Below the pieces are notes generated by a model. That model was not told the DNA's origin. It saw nothing but the letters and a program-made list of their open reading frames with translations, and did not search any database. The position numbers and the translations under genes were made by a program. A stretch of DNA of 64,000 nucleotides, taken from assembly GCA_050084985.1 (NCBI GenBank), contig JBITNC010000001.1, positions 190,278,001 through 190,342,000 of the forward strand. The letters run 5' to 3'. The DNA comes from Nageia nagi (Eukaryota > Pinophyta). Positions 1-11,968 of this stretch are shown here, one piece after another; within the stretch, counting starts at the first letter, position 1; every line of letters begins with the position of its first letter.

Positions 1-44
1 AACAAGCACTCCTCCTGAAAGCTAATGAGATGCTGCTTAGGATC

Positions 45-293
45 CTATTTGCCATTAAACATCTCAAACTTGGGGGTCTTCTGATCGGGTGGTAGGGGAA
101 AATTGCAAATGTCATTTATTAAGGGTGAAACAAAAATGCCCTCATATTTATTAGAATTGGATGGTGGGGATGTATTGGATGAACCTCTTAAATTAGTCAA
201 GATGGAACTTGGATTGTTGTTCCCAGTAATCTTCCTTAGCAAGTCCATAATATTCATGTTCAAAGCCTGAAGCGTGGCTATTAGCTGATCCAT
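45..293 (-). pseudogene. Ty3/gypsy gag N-terminal fragment
   Basis: An 82-codon open frame on the minus strand starts MDQLIATLQALN and runs to a PKFEMFNGK motif near the window edge. In Ty3/gypsy gag proteins a P-K-F-x-x-F/Y-x-G-K stretch marks the start of the capsid-like region, which would continue beyond position 1. The start lies about 110 bp downstream, in minus orientation, of a primer-binding-like site at 394-412 and an LTR edge at 416, which is the normal gag position. Only the N-terminus is inside the window, so I cannot say whether the element is intact. Assignment rests on one short motif plus the context. Confidence 0.5.
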
Positions 294-393
294 TTTAATA
301 CTATTGGCATCCTAAAGATAGAGATATATGGCGCTAGTGGCTTGATCCTAATAAGAAGGGTTAGAATGATCTTGCCTCTAAGGTAAGATAAAT

Positions 394-416
394 CGATTAA
401 TCGGGTTCACCAAAAT
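394..416 (-). other. Ty3/gypsy primer-binding-like site and LTR edge
   Basis: On the minus strand an LTR ending in CTACA is followed by TTT and then TGGTGAACCCGATTAATCG, which has the TGG start expected of a tRNA-primed minus-strand primer site. A closely related block occurs at 62298-62320 beside another LTR start, which supports the reading. The LTR would extend from 416 towards higher coordinates; I could not place its other end. Confidence 0.5.
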
Positions 417-851
417 GTAGATGGTAAATAATGAGATTAATACAAATGGGGTTGATTAATGCACTATTGCTCTACTTTATAAATATTAATGCATATATCA
501 GAAATATGGCAATAACATGTAACATGAATACAATATTGTTTACTTAGATTCTATATTCATTTTGTTAATAAAAAAATGCACAAAGGATAGAGCATACATT
601 CATTAACAAGTACACCATCGACACCCTAAAATTGGCACACCATTAATGTAGTAAGATGAGCGAAATTATGAATGTAAACAAGAATGTAACAATGAGCAAA
701 TTAGCAAATAATCAAATGATGAACATACATGCAAATTTACATAATAATAGATGTGAAATATAGATAGACAAAGCAAGTTGATAATCCTTGTATTAGCTTG
801 AAATGATTATTAGCCCATGATTCGCTCATGATCTATAGGTCATCAAATGAT

Positions 852-990
852 CAGTGGGGATTTGATCTTATAGAATAGTTTGTACCACCATCTTTGGGTA
901 GACATAAGTTCATTATCACTATGACTGAGTATTTTACTAAGTGGGTCAAGGTTGTAGTGTCTACTACTAGTCCCAAGATTGCCAACTTAG
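852..990 (+). pseudogene. Ty3/gypsy integrase core remnant
   Basis: The plus strand encodes WGFDLIE, a stop, then FVPPSLGRHKFIITMTEYFT and KWVKVV. This matches the integrase core of Ty3/gypsy elements, in which W-G-x-D-x-I/L is followed by a G-H-K-x-I-x-x-x-T-D/E-Y-F-T-K-W motif. The first catalytic aspartate sits in FDLI, and an in-frame stop follows it. Similarity fades after about 990. It may belong to the same plus-strand element as the LTR at 5341, but 4.3 kb of unrecognised sequence separates them. Confidence 0.65.
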
Positions 991-1059
991 GTGTACATAC
1001 CACTTCTTTTGTTTCATCACCTTATTTTCCTTTTTGATCATGTCCTTAGGAGTCGATAC

Positions 1060-4000
1060 ATAGATGGTTCTCCACTTTTTAGTGTCATGCTACCTTTTTT
1101 GGGTGCATGATGATCACAAGTCACTAATATCCCTATCACTACTTAGTCCTTGTATCACTGTGTCATTTCTATCCATTCATATCATTCTGCATTTATCATT
1201 TTGTTCCTCACTTTTATCCTCATTTGAGTTGGGGCTGTTGGACATTATCTTCATTTTGTGATGAAGCAAGCACAGTCCTAGACATGCATGGAAGTTAGCC
1301 CCACACCAACTTTGTTGGACCCACTTGAGTGCTTTGATAATCTTTTATCATTTGCCTTAACATTTGCCTTTATCTTTGTTTGGTCTTGTTTGTTGTGCTA
1401 GGTCCTTTGTCTTCTATTCACATAAAGATCCAATCTCTATCATTTTTGCATGTTTATCTAGGTCATTTGTCATGATCTATGGATTTCCAATGAGAAACAC
1501 AACCACTTGGGTCTCAATCATCATATCAAATTATCTGACACATCACTCCCTTAGATCATAGGCTATAGACTATCATGGTTTCTGAGGGAAATGTCCTACG
1601 AGCTTGTTCTGACCCTTGACTTTGATGGAATTGTGTTAATTTGATGATGCAAGCCTTTGTTCTTATTTTTCTTTTCATTCATCTCTTTCATGTTGATTTT
1701 GAGGTCTGGTGCATGTCTATGTGTACTTTTGCTATGTTTTATGCATTTTCATCATGTTTTATCATTTATCATTTTGTCAAAAATTGGTTTCATCGACCTT
1801 TTGTAAAGCAATCTAATGTTGATGATTTGATGAATGGTCTATTTCACTAGTTCTATCCTTGTTTCAATATCACTAGGAAGTTAGTTTCATTTTTTTTCTA
1901 TCATGTCTCACCTAGCTTGTTGGAGTATAAAGTTGGCCCTTTATGCTTGCACGCCAAGGTGCCCTATCATATCGACCTAGATCGCATTCTCATCTTGGGT
2001 GGCATTGTGGTCATATTTCACCTCATTAGGTCTTATCATGTCATTTCAGGTCATTTCATTACCTTTTCATTGCCTATTTTATTTTAGGGATGAAGGTATT
2101 AAAATTTGACCCTAGTAAAAATTGGCTATTTGATTTTTTTGTTTTGAAAGGTCAAATAATGTTCATTTTTAGATTCATCTTTTTCTAGTCCTTTGTCGAC
2201 ATAAATGCAATTTTCATGTCAAATTTCATCATCTAATCTCATCGTTTGATCTCTTTTTGTAAGCTATTTTGGGGTCCACTCATAACAATGCACCTTCAGT
2301 AGTCACTGAAAGGTTGTCCTTTAGTCTAAGTAGCCTTCTATTTTTATTTCAAAAATAGGTCAAATGACCTCCATTTCTTGCACTATTTGATCCTACATTT
2401 AGATTGTACAACCATCTATCATATCGTCAAGGTTGTTTATCAAATCATTATCATGATTACTTATCATGGTCCATTGAATTTCATAATTTTTTGCTTTTTC
2501 CAAAGTGTCATTTTTGCTTTGTTTCACTTTTGGCTTAATTGGGTGGCTTTTTGATAGTGTCATAACTATGTTTATTGTTGTTGTTATTGAAGTCAACATT
2601 CATCAAGCATGTTATATCTCATTTCATGTGCCATTATGATAAGATTTTGACAGCATTTTGATAACATTTTGGCTGATTTTTTTATGATTTTGGGTTTGTG
2701 TTCATGTTCTTGTTATTCATTTTATCTCTTTTAAGTTTTTCTTAAGTTTGTCATGTGGTCTTTTAGTCTTTGTTACTCTTTACATTTGTTCATTATCTTA
2801 TTTGTTGTTAATATGCATTATTTAATGTTTGTTTATTTTTATGTTTATTCATTTGTTTTTCCTTTTGTGTTTAAGCATACATGTTCATTCCCATGTGATG
2901 TGGTTAAGCATACAAGTCCATTTTATATCTTTATTTTTAGGTTCATTTCATGTGTCTTTTAGATTCATTTTATGGTAATTTTAGTCTTGTTTGTCATGCT
3001 CATTTAAGTGTTCATTTTTAGGGTTCATTTTTAGTCTTATTACATATAAACATTATCTCATTCATCCATATAACATATAAATAAATGCATTCATCTCATC
3101 CATAACATACATAAGCATATATCAATATGGTCAAAAATGTGTCTCATATATCATAAATCAATGTCACAATGTACATATAAGTCCATACATATACAAGTAT
3201 CAAAAATATGCATGTCTCTATCAAAAATCTATCATCTATCACATGCTCTATAACACCAAAATTGGTCTCAACCTATCTGATCCTACACCTCTAAGGTGTA
3301 GGGTCCCCTATCCTCTGTTGCCTGCTGGGGGCATACTGGTCTCCCCCTGTCCCTCTATTTATCCCTTATCAAGTTGCTCTCTCCCATGGCTCTACTCTAT
3401 TTGATCGACTTGGGGGACCTGAATAGTCATCTAGCCACTTGTGAGAGTGCTCATATAATGAGCCCACCTATACTTATTAGGGTCTCAACCCTTATCTTAG
3501 CTCTTAAAATCATCATCTCTATCTTTGGGGCTAGTGCAAGAGCATGCTATCGCACTAAGTGCCCCTAGCTTCAGTGGCTTTATGCCACACTCTATGATAA
3601 GCTCTTAGCGATGGTTGTACTTTGAGAGGCCTCTAGGTTAATTAGCACTAGTTTGACCTCCATCAACTATCTTTACCATGCTAGGGCTTGCATGGTATCA
3701 TGGTGGCTCTCACCACCTCATCCAATGCTTGGTCCAGCTACCATGATGGGTCTATAACCTATATCGACATTGGAGTCTCTGGTGGGTCTATCTAAACCCT
3801 TACATCTATCATGCAACCCATCGCACCCCCTTGACTTGTTAGGATCAACTTTGTATGGGTCCCTATCTCTATCCCAAGGCCCATAACCCCCTTAACCTAT
3901 GCTTATGCTGCATCCCTCTCTTGGGATATAGTAGTAAACACCAGTAGTAGTGCTTGTAGGTTGCCTTGTATGATTGTACCCCAATCCTTAATCACTAATT

Positions 4001-4630
4001 TGGTCATCCTCTCAACCTCTAGCTTACCTTGTAGAATGTCTACGAGGCATACCTTCTTGCATGTTGGCTCCTCCTCACCGCTTGGTGGACCTCTTTGGGG
4101 GACCCATGGTTGCCATCCTCTTTCTCTTATCAATGTCTATTACAATCCTTTTTTGCACTCTATCTTTATCGCAATAGTAATAGTATTCGATCATAAAGAG
4201 TTATCTCAATCGTACAATAAACATTCAAGTCAATACGCATAGTGTCATAAAGCTTTTTGGGTCAAATCATGATTTTTTACTTTTTATTTTTATTTTTGCC
4301 TTGGTCAGATCATCCAGATGATCCTAGATCTCCTGGATAACTTTGTAACCCTAATCATTTGGGTAACTCACAAATGTCAAGGCAATTTGATCCATCATTA
4401 TTCCACATTGTATACCTCCAATCGTACTCATTATTTTCTAATTCATTCAGTCAAATGGTCAAAAAATATTATCTTATCATCCATCACATCTTCTTGTTTG
4501 AGGGGGAGAGCGTCACACATAATTTAAAATTGATTAGAATTTTGCTTTTGAGTAGGCACATCATACACTTCATCAAGGGTATGTCGGATGCATGGTCAAC
4601 CCTTCTTGCATCGTGAATGATTGTTATATG
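1060..4630. other. No gene recognised; T-rich repeat-like sequence
   Basis: Only short open frames on either strand, none with a recognisable domain. 1700-3240 is strongly T-rich on the plus strand with recurring TCATTT words. 3240-4240 is richer in C. It lies between the integrase remnant and the pre-PPT repeats, so it is probably internal sequence of a decayed Ty3/gypsy element, possibly with nested insertions. Confidence 0.4.
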
Positions 4631-4634
4631 ATTG

Positions 4635-5245
4635 CTAAGTTGACATGATGGATTGGTAATCATCATATTCTAACATCATCATGTTCAATGAGGTCATTGT
4701 AGTTCATCATGGTGGATTGGCAATAAACACACTCTAACATCACCATGTTTGACATTGTTAGTTAGCATGACATGATTGATTAGCAATCAACATATTCAAA
4801 CACCATCATGTTCGAATTGGTCATTCTTATGCAAGCATCATATGCCTACATGCTACGATTCCACTCTTGGTATGTCTACATGCCTACAATCATTTCCCTT
4901 TGACTATTGGGGCAAAGTAAAAGCATGTATCATAGACATCGTTTAACTGCTAGGGTAAAGTAAAGATCATTTCCTTTAGCTACTAGGGAAAAATAGAGAT
5001 CATTCCCTCTAGATTAGATTAAAATTTTGCTTTATTATTTGCTAATCACTTGATCCATCAATCAAATTTTTATCATGAGATCCAATTCTATCTTATACAG
5101 CCTATCATGTGCCGAAACTAGATTTTGTTGGATCCTCGTAGTGCTCGATTCCATCTTATACAGCTTGTTATGCATCAAAACTAGATTAGGGTTGAGTAGT
5201 TAGGATGATCTTATATAGCCTATCATGCATCAAAACCAACTCTCA
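4635..5245 (+). repeat. Three short tandem-repeat families before a gypsy PPT
   Basis: Three consecutive degenerate repeats. At 4635-4830 about three copies of a roughly 65-70-bp unit contain 'catcatgttc' and 'gattggcaat' words. At 4880-5010 three copies of a roughly 50-bp unit contain 'ctagggtaaagtaaagatca'. At 5080-5245 three copies contain 'atcttatacagcctatcatg'. They lie just upstream of the polypurine tract at 5328-5340. Short repeats between pol and the 3' LTR are common in large plant gypsy elements. Confidence 0.6.
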
Positions 5246-5327
5246 TCCTGATCATTCTGTTATCATTTATCACTTATCATCTCACATGTTTTTACATTAA
5301 GCTTCTCATAGATTCGAAGCTCAGCAC

Positions 5328-5340
5328 AAAAAGGGGCAAC
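5328..5340 (+). other. Polypurine tract of Ty3/gypsy element
   Basis: The run 'aaaaaggggcaac' immediately precedes a TGTAAACACCCTAAAAATG start, the usual order of PPT then 3' LTR. The same arrangement, inverted, is seen at 60543-60560. Confidence 0.6.
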
Positions 5341-6607
5341 TGTAAACACCCTAAAAATGCATCTTGCATCGTTGAATGGGTTATATAGACATTTTAGCTT
5401 ATATCATGTGTTATATTTTCATTTTGGACTAACGTGTGTTTTGTAGGTCCATAGATTAGATTGATCAACTCAGTTTAGGTCTTTTATTTTGCTAACACTC
5501 TTTGGTTTCAATCGCCTAGATGACCTTGCATATGTCATAGTCATCGGGGCAATTTTGATTGAGTCTTATAAAAGTTAATTGGCACACATTCCAAGCTTCT
5601 TCAATTTTTATGCTTTGACCTATATGAACTCTGCAACCTCTATGTTTTCCAATGACTGTACATGAGCATTTGGAGATTGTTGTGAAGGGCTTACCAAATC
5701 AAGAACATTCCTCTTCAATATTTGAGCATGCTTCTCCATCACAAATGGATTGAGGTATTCCTTATCATTTGAGATAATTAATGGTGTCTCTCCATGTTAT
5801 TCCCAAATTTGAAGATGCATCCAACATTTATTGAAGCTTGTATTGTTTTATCTAAATTAGCAATTGCATATTGTGTGGCATTTAGGCATTAATTTGGCTA
5901 ATACATCCTAGGGTTGTCAATATTTATTGCTTCATTTACAATTCTTAGCTTAGATCCTTTGATTTTAGCTTTGCATTTGTGGTTTACATTGCCTTGCATT
6001 ATCATTTAGTTCAATCTTTGCACACATCACTCACATTTGTCAAATCTTAGATGTCACTTATCAATTTAGCATAGATTTATCATTTCATTTGTCAATTATG
6101 ATTGTTCAAGCTTTTAGCACCTATCTTTATGAGTCTAGCATACACATTTGCATTCCAGGCATGAAAATCTTTATGACCATCCATGTGATTATGGACTAAG
6201 GGGATCTACAACCTTGTAGAGTTGGGGTCTCATCCCACCTTGGATAATCACAAGGTCTTAAGGACTTGTGATTTGAGGTCCCCTTTTCTTATTGATCTTT
6301 CCTTTTCAGATTTGACAACACATTGATATCATTGAAGGTCAAGGATTATTCTTATACTTTGCTCTTATCATTTTGTCACAACATATCATAGGAAAATTTA
6401 GTATTGAATGCTTTGGATCTTGGAATACTCATAAATGGTTTGAGTGTTTGATGTGTTGAGGATTCTGAGGTGTTCACACATTCCATAAAGGTCAAATTCA
6501 TGGGCTACACCTCTCTTATACATTTTTAATCACTTTTTAAATAATTCATTGTTAAGAGATTAAAATAATTTATTAAATACATAAAGGTTCATTTTGAGAC
6601 GTCTACA
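5341..6607 (+). mobile_element. Ty3/gypsy 3' LTR (putative)
   Basis: The segment begins TGTAAACACC directly after a polypurine tract and can be closed by '...gacgtctaca' at 6607, giving TG...CA ends and about 1.27 kb. A TATA-like 'cttataaaag' lies near 5568. The partner 5' LTR would be left of the window, so the end and the target duplication cannot be tested here. The start is well supported; the 3' boundary is my best guess. Confidence 0.5.
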
Positions 6608-7419
6608 CAAACTAAGGCCATATTGAAACTTTCTCTTTTCGGTTTGAAGCTCTTGTACCTATTTTTAAGAATTAACTTACTTTTCCCAAACCACCCTGGG
6701 TCATGCTTTAGAACCTAATGGAGATCCTTCTCTTGGATAAAATAAAAAAGGATATAGTCATAAGCTATAGGAATGAGTTCGACATTACCCTTGATCAACC
6801 ATTTGGATTTTGCCCACCTTTTGAGTGACTCAAGGTTAGGTCTAGAACCTATGAATTTTCTTATAAGAGATCTCTTCCTTGTATTTGCTATTTTTTGGGA
6901 TTATTCTTTGAGAATAATACTACGAGACATTCCATCCTCTGATTTAACTCTTGGATTTGAACTAGATATCAAACTTCGTATGTGCTATGAGTATATTATG
7001 TATAATTATTTTTTACAATAATCATATTTAAATACAAAAATTATTTAATATTTTTTTAATGCTAATTTAAATAATTTTGAATAATGATTTAAATAATTTT
7101 TAAAATATTTACAAATAAACACTTGAATCCTCCCTTAAGATTATAACTGAGTGTAATTAAATTTTTTTAAATTAAATATATAATTAAACAAAACTATTTA
7201 AAATATTACAATAACAAAATACACAATTTTAAAATGTAACCATACCTCTTTTATTTAATTTTAATCCAGTCCAAATCGAAGTGCTATTAATAAGGCAAAT
7301 TAATTTTACCCTTTTAAAAAGCCTTGGAATTGGAGGTCAACGACGCAGCGGCCAGCCTCGGTTTCAGAAAAAAAGCCTTGGAATTAAGAAAAACGGTTAA
7401 GAAATTGTTCCGTCTTCAA
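6608..7419. other. No gene recognised; AT-rich
   Basis: From about 7020 to 7300 the sequence is very AT-rich, with repeated ATTTAAATAATTTT words. Short open frames at 6650-7020 show no recognisable domain on either strand. Confidence 0.4.
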
Positions 7420-8540
7420 TTATTGTCCATTGCTAAAGGCGATACGCCTTCCTAAACGCCGAAACGTCGGTTCAAACACCAGCGGGTAACAATTCGGTCT
7501 GGTGAAGCTCTCATCTTCCACAAATTGTTGGCGTTTTGGTTCCCTCAGATCGCATATGAAGACCTTCTGCCCACCATTCTCCGTCACCCACATCACGCCG
7601 TGACTCACCACGCCTGCAACCGAACGGAATCCAAAACCGCCCAACTCATTTCCAACATCACCATTAATTTGAATATGGTTTTCCCATGTCCACTTTCCAT
7701 CTCGGCATTTCAATTTCCACACCTGCAAGTGCTACCCAGTTTTCTTATCCGCCAATGTGACCAGAACAAATTCTCCCCCACATTCCCCAATACAAAGGGG
7801 CACAAATTCTTTGAATACCGGAATGGGCTGAGGCTCTATGCATATTTCATCCTGTGTGTCGAACCCACTAACGCACTGTTTTCCCGATCCCCATACATTA
7901 AACTCATTCGCCAGCCAATATAGATGTCGCCCGATCGTAATCGGGGAGTGGCTTTCACATACTGATTTCTCAAAGACAAGATTTTTCTCCATGAATCCTG
8001 CAATTCATCGTATACAAAAGCCTTGCCGGGTTCGTGAGATATAGCAGACCCCGACGAGCGTTCTGTTCCCACAATTACTCTACATGATTTCCTGCGAATG
8101 TCGAAATACATTCCCACAATTAAAGGATCTGTCAATTGCCATGGTAGTCGGAATGTTCTCCATTCTTTCGTGATGGGATTGCAGATGTAAAAGACATTGA
8201 GGAGTGATGAGTATTCTTCTCGTAATGAGAGGCATAGAAATCCAAATGCCGACGCCCTGAGTGTGAGGTGCAATCGCCGGAAGATTGATGAGAGATGGAG
8301 GAAATCCCATTGAAATGAATGGGGAATGCCATTTTCATCTATGGAGCGAAGCAATGTGCATGATGAGATGTGGGTTATCAGCATTGGAGTTGGAGGGACG
8401 AGATTAGCATGGAGTTCAGCAAAGGAAGATTTGAGAAGGAGATGGTTATATCTTTTCGAAACACAGCGAAATCTTGCAGAGGATTTTGCAGGGAGCGTCG
8501 CAAATATGCGAGAGAGAAGAGATGTTGGCAGGCGTTCCAT
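7420..8540 (-). pseudogene. F-box protein with kelch/F-box-associated C-terminus, frameshifted
   Basis: F-box proteins are substrate adaptors of SCF ubiquitin ligases. The start at 8540 opens MERLPTSLLSRIFATLPAKS, followed by a R-C-V-S-K-R-Y motif, a typical F-box over residues 1-45. The rest resembles plant F-box-associated or kelch-like C-termini (CNPITKEWRTF; ITIGRHLYWL). The frame runs 8540 to about 7990, then shifts by one into the frame 7992-7420, probably near the A-run at 7985-7990. In that second frame a TAG at 7732-7734 is followed by about 100 further related codons. Summed length, about 370 residues, is normal for the family. GC is higher than in neighbouring DNA, as for a low-copy gene. 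Two lesions make it a likely pseudogene; assembly error at one of them is possible. No intron is needed. Confidence 0.8.
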
Positions 8541-8572
8541 GGTTACTGCGTGGGTGTTTGGCGTGGAAGAAT

Positions 8573-8580
8573 CTATATAG
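8573..8580 (-). promoter_or_regulatory. TATA box of the F-box gene
   Basis: CTATATAG on the minus strand lies about 33 bp before the F-box ATG. Spacing is short but plausible for a compact 5' leader. Confidence 0.55.
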
Positions 8581-8584
8581 CCAT

Positions 8585-8603
8585 ACGTGTCCGTTCGACA
8601 CGT
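8585..8603. promoter_or_regulatory. Inverted ACGTGTC pair (ABRE/G-box-like)
   Basis: ACGTGTC at 8585-8591 and its exact reverse complement GACACGT at 8597-8603 are separated by 5 bp. ACGTGKC is the core of ABA-response elements bound by plant bZIP factors. The pair is 5 bp upstream of the TATA box and is CpG-rich in an otherwise CpG-poor region. Function is inferred from motif and position only. Confidence 0.5.
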
Positions 8604-8610
8604 ACGCGTG

Positions 8611-8618
8611 CATGGAAC
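8611..8618. repeat. 8-bp target-site duplication, left copy
   Basis: CATGGAAC directly precedes the hAT terminus and is repeated exactly at 15564-15571. Eight-bp duplications are diagnostic of hAT insertion. Confidence 0.9.
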
Positions 8619-9533
8619 CAGGGATCAAATTTGAAGGGTTTTATCGTGCACTTCTTTAATGAAGGTTTAAAAAGTATGATGGCTTTTATTTGAAGTATTT
8701 GTAAAACATTACTCTTCATAAGATTATATAAATTTTTTTAACTGAAAATCTCTAATAATATCAGTTAAACAATTATGGCTATTTTCATATAATTTTTTAA
8801 TAGAAAATCAACAGTAGTATAAGAAAATTTGGAAATAATTTGAAAATTAGTTATGTTTTGAATTCAACTCACAACTGAAATATCTCAACGGTAATATGAA
8901 TGCATTTCATTACACACACCTTACAAATCATTTTTTTTTTACCATCCATGTAATCAGTTTTACTTTCAATACTAAAAAAATGTCATAGCAATATCTAAAT
9001 ATAGTATCAAATTAAATGATAAATCATGTCTCAAAAAAATAGAAGTACTAGCATAACAAGTGTATGCAAGCCATTAATTAGAAGGACATCCAGTTCTGTA
9101 GCTTAAAATTGCATCCCCTGCATTGATAAGAAAAGGTAGTTAGAAGATATTAATTTTAAATCAAAACACTCAAAATAATAGATTATATACAATGATTTCA
9201 GATTTATTAAAATGTTTAATAGATAAATAATTAGACCTATAATGTAAAAGAAAATATTTAATATGTTTAACATATAAATAAGTATAACAAAATTATCAAT
9301 ATAAGAATACCTGGTATTTGTCTTCAAGTATAGCAACACTATAAGTATTGGAATAACTACAAGGTAAAAACTTCTCCTTCAATCTTCTTACCTAGGTCAT
9401 AAAATATAAACATATTAAATAGAATATCAGTATTGTTATAGAAGTAAGAAAATGTGTGCAATATAAAATATACAATTTGTGTTACTTACCAACAAAATTC
9501 TTAATCAAGTTGAAGAGGTCTTCTTTGTTTCAT

Positions 9534-11668
9534 CTATTTCCACACATCAAAAATTTCATCCCATTGCACTTCATTCAAAATTTGAGGTGCACTAAGAGAT
9601 AAAAACATCAATGTATCCAATGTGTCTAAAGATAATCTCGATCTATCAGCATCTTTTATTTGTTAAGCTTAGAGAAGCCTCTTTCACAAACTGCTGTACT
9701 TGCTGGTAAAACAAGGATAGTTTGCCATAATCTCATCAAATTTGGATATTCATTAGTCCATTCTAGTTGTTGACCACAATGTTCCCATGCTTTAAACATA
9801 GATTTTTTCTGACATGATTGATAAAGTTCAAGAACAAACTGATCTGCCTCACCTATACATTTATTTTTGTCAACTAAGGATAAATCTCCAACAGCAAATT
9901 TTTCACATAACATATTAAGATACCTTTTTGTTTGAATATCACGGTCATCTTCCTCATCATAATAGCTACAAGGATTAAAAAACTTAGCAGCATTGAATAA
10001 ATGCAAATCTATGAATCTTGCATTTAAACTCTCTATAACTTTCTCAACAAATAATTTTCCTAATGCAATACAATCATCAAGTGTTCCTGATCGTTGTGAG
10101 TTAGCTATTCCTATAAACTTCAAAATATGTACATGTTTTTTGCCTGTATTATCTGTAAATTCAAGAACTCCATCTTTTGATTGTTGAAGGAAAGAAGTAA
10201 TATGTGATGCATTCCTCCCAAAAGTAGTCCCTAGAAATCATTTACGAAGAAGTTTGATAATAACATCTAAAATATCTCCAATTGATGTTATATCAATATG
10301 GTCTTCTTGAAATTTTTTGTTGATTTTATTTAATTCAATAAGAACATCTGTAAGCAAATTGATATAAAATTGAAGTTGAAAAATAGTTGCTATATCATAT
10401 AGTTTTTTATCCTCCAATTCCCACTCCTTCAATAATGCTGGCATTAATTTTACAAGTCTCTCCATAACTTTACCTCGTGATAACCATCGAACACAATGTA
10501 TTTGTAGTACTTCCAACCTTGTGATTTGGAATGCATCCATTAATCCTTTTAGTTCTTCATGCCTCTTTATTGACCTTCCTAACCAAGAATACACCTTATT
10601 TGCAAATTTGTCAATGAATTGCAACTTTGGAAAATATCTTGAAGCATCATTTGCTGCAAGTGCTTCTCTATGAGCTATGCAATGTATATCAATCAAATGT
10701 GGAATATCACGCTGAAACTTTGTTGCCAATCCTTCTCTTGACCCTGTCATTGATGATGCTCCATCTGATGCAAATCCAACAAGTTTGAATAATGGTAATC
10801 CCATCTCTGTTAACAAACTTGTTACTGCATCATACATTGATTGAGATGTTCCATCATGAACCTTTACTAACCTTATAAATCTTGTAACACATAAACCTTT
10901 TCCACCATTTTTTACATAGCTTATATAAATAATAAGATGTTTCTCCAAAGTTCTATCTGTACTCTCATCAATAGAAATTGAGTAAAAAGGACTGCAACTA
11001 ATTTCTAATACTAGTTTCTTCCAATAAACCTCTTTTACTGTAGATAAAAACTCTTTTCCTGATGTTGTATTTGTGTATGATGAATATTCATTAGACAAAG
11101 GCATATTTGGAGTATGTTTGTACCTATCCTTATCACATATTGGCTTATATAATTCAAGTGGTAAATTATTAATAGCAATGAAATACATATTTTCCATCAC
11201 TGAGATGATCCTATGCTTTTCAGAATCCACCATAAGTTCAATACATTTTGGCATTTGAAGTTGAGATGGATTATCCTTTAGTTGTTTTTGTCTTCGACTT
11301 TGTTTGTGTGGTTCAGATTCATCATGTGTATTCAATGCACACATTTGAATAGTTGTGCTTCCCTCTATTGCAAATGGAGTATTGGCCTTGAATTCCTCAC
11401 ACCATGCACATTTTATCCTTTCTATTCCATTGATGTCTTTGATAGGATAAGCCCATGGAAATTTCATTTTCCAATGTGTTCGAAACACTCTCTTTGTTTT
11501 TTTTAATGGTTGTTCCTGAATATTTGCTTGATCTTCTTCTATGCCTTCATCATCACCATGAATATTTTCTTCAGTATTTAGTTCTTTTTTATTTTGAGAA
11601 GCTCTAAAAAATGCATTGGTAATTGATAATTATCTCTTGTCTTTCTTAGGACGCCCAATAGGAGACAT
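9534..11668 (-). pseudogene. hAT transposase (zinc-finger, RNase-H-like, dimerisation domains)
   Basis: The frame starts MSPIGRPKKDKR at 11668 and is broken by TAA at 11627-11629 and TGA at 10238-10240. A frameshift near 9656 separates the last 40 residues, which end at the TAG at 9534-9536. Summed length, about 710 codons, is normal for the family. Visible parts: an N-terminal zinc-finger-like CAWC...H...H region (about residues 75-115); catalytic-type aspartates in SIDESTDR and FASDGASSM (about 230 and 300); HCIAHR; a W-L-S-R-G motif; and the C-terminal hAT dimerisation block with NEYPNL and PASTAVCERGFS, followed in the shifted frame by SRLSLDTLDTLMFLS. Most of the protein is uninterrupted, so decay is recent. 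It cannot be active as read, unless the stops are assembly errors. Confidence 0.88.
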
Positions 11669-11968
11669 TTTTGAATTATGAAAATAAAATTATTGTAAAA
11701 TATGATACCATTGACAGTGACACCACTCAATTGTTGCAATAAAAAAGGATTGATTCCAATCTGTCAGATCATAAAAAAGAAAAAAATATTATGAACATAA
11801 TTACACTTCATGATAAACCAAAAATATAATTGTATCAAAACTATCTAATCAGTGTGTGAAGAAAATATATGCTTGCTTGTGTATTTCAAATCTAATGGTA
11901 AGGTTGAACTTACAAATAGAGGGAATCTATATCTTTGTTCACACAGTTCAGACAACTTGAGACTGGTT

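Noticed and set aside
3903-4133. A 76-codon minus-strand frame with PQRGPPSGEEEPTC, possibly gag
   Set aside because: Suggestive composition only; no gag domain or neighbouring pol sequence in that orientation.
6650-7020. Coding-like short frames on both strands near 6.7-7.0 kb
   Set aside because: No frame continues more than about 80 codons and no motif is recognised.
7525-7923. A 132-codon plus-strand open frame over the F-box gene
   Set aside because: It is antisense to a clearly recognisable F-box frame and has no protein-like signature of its own.
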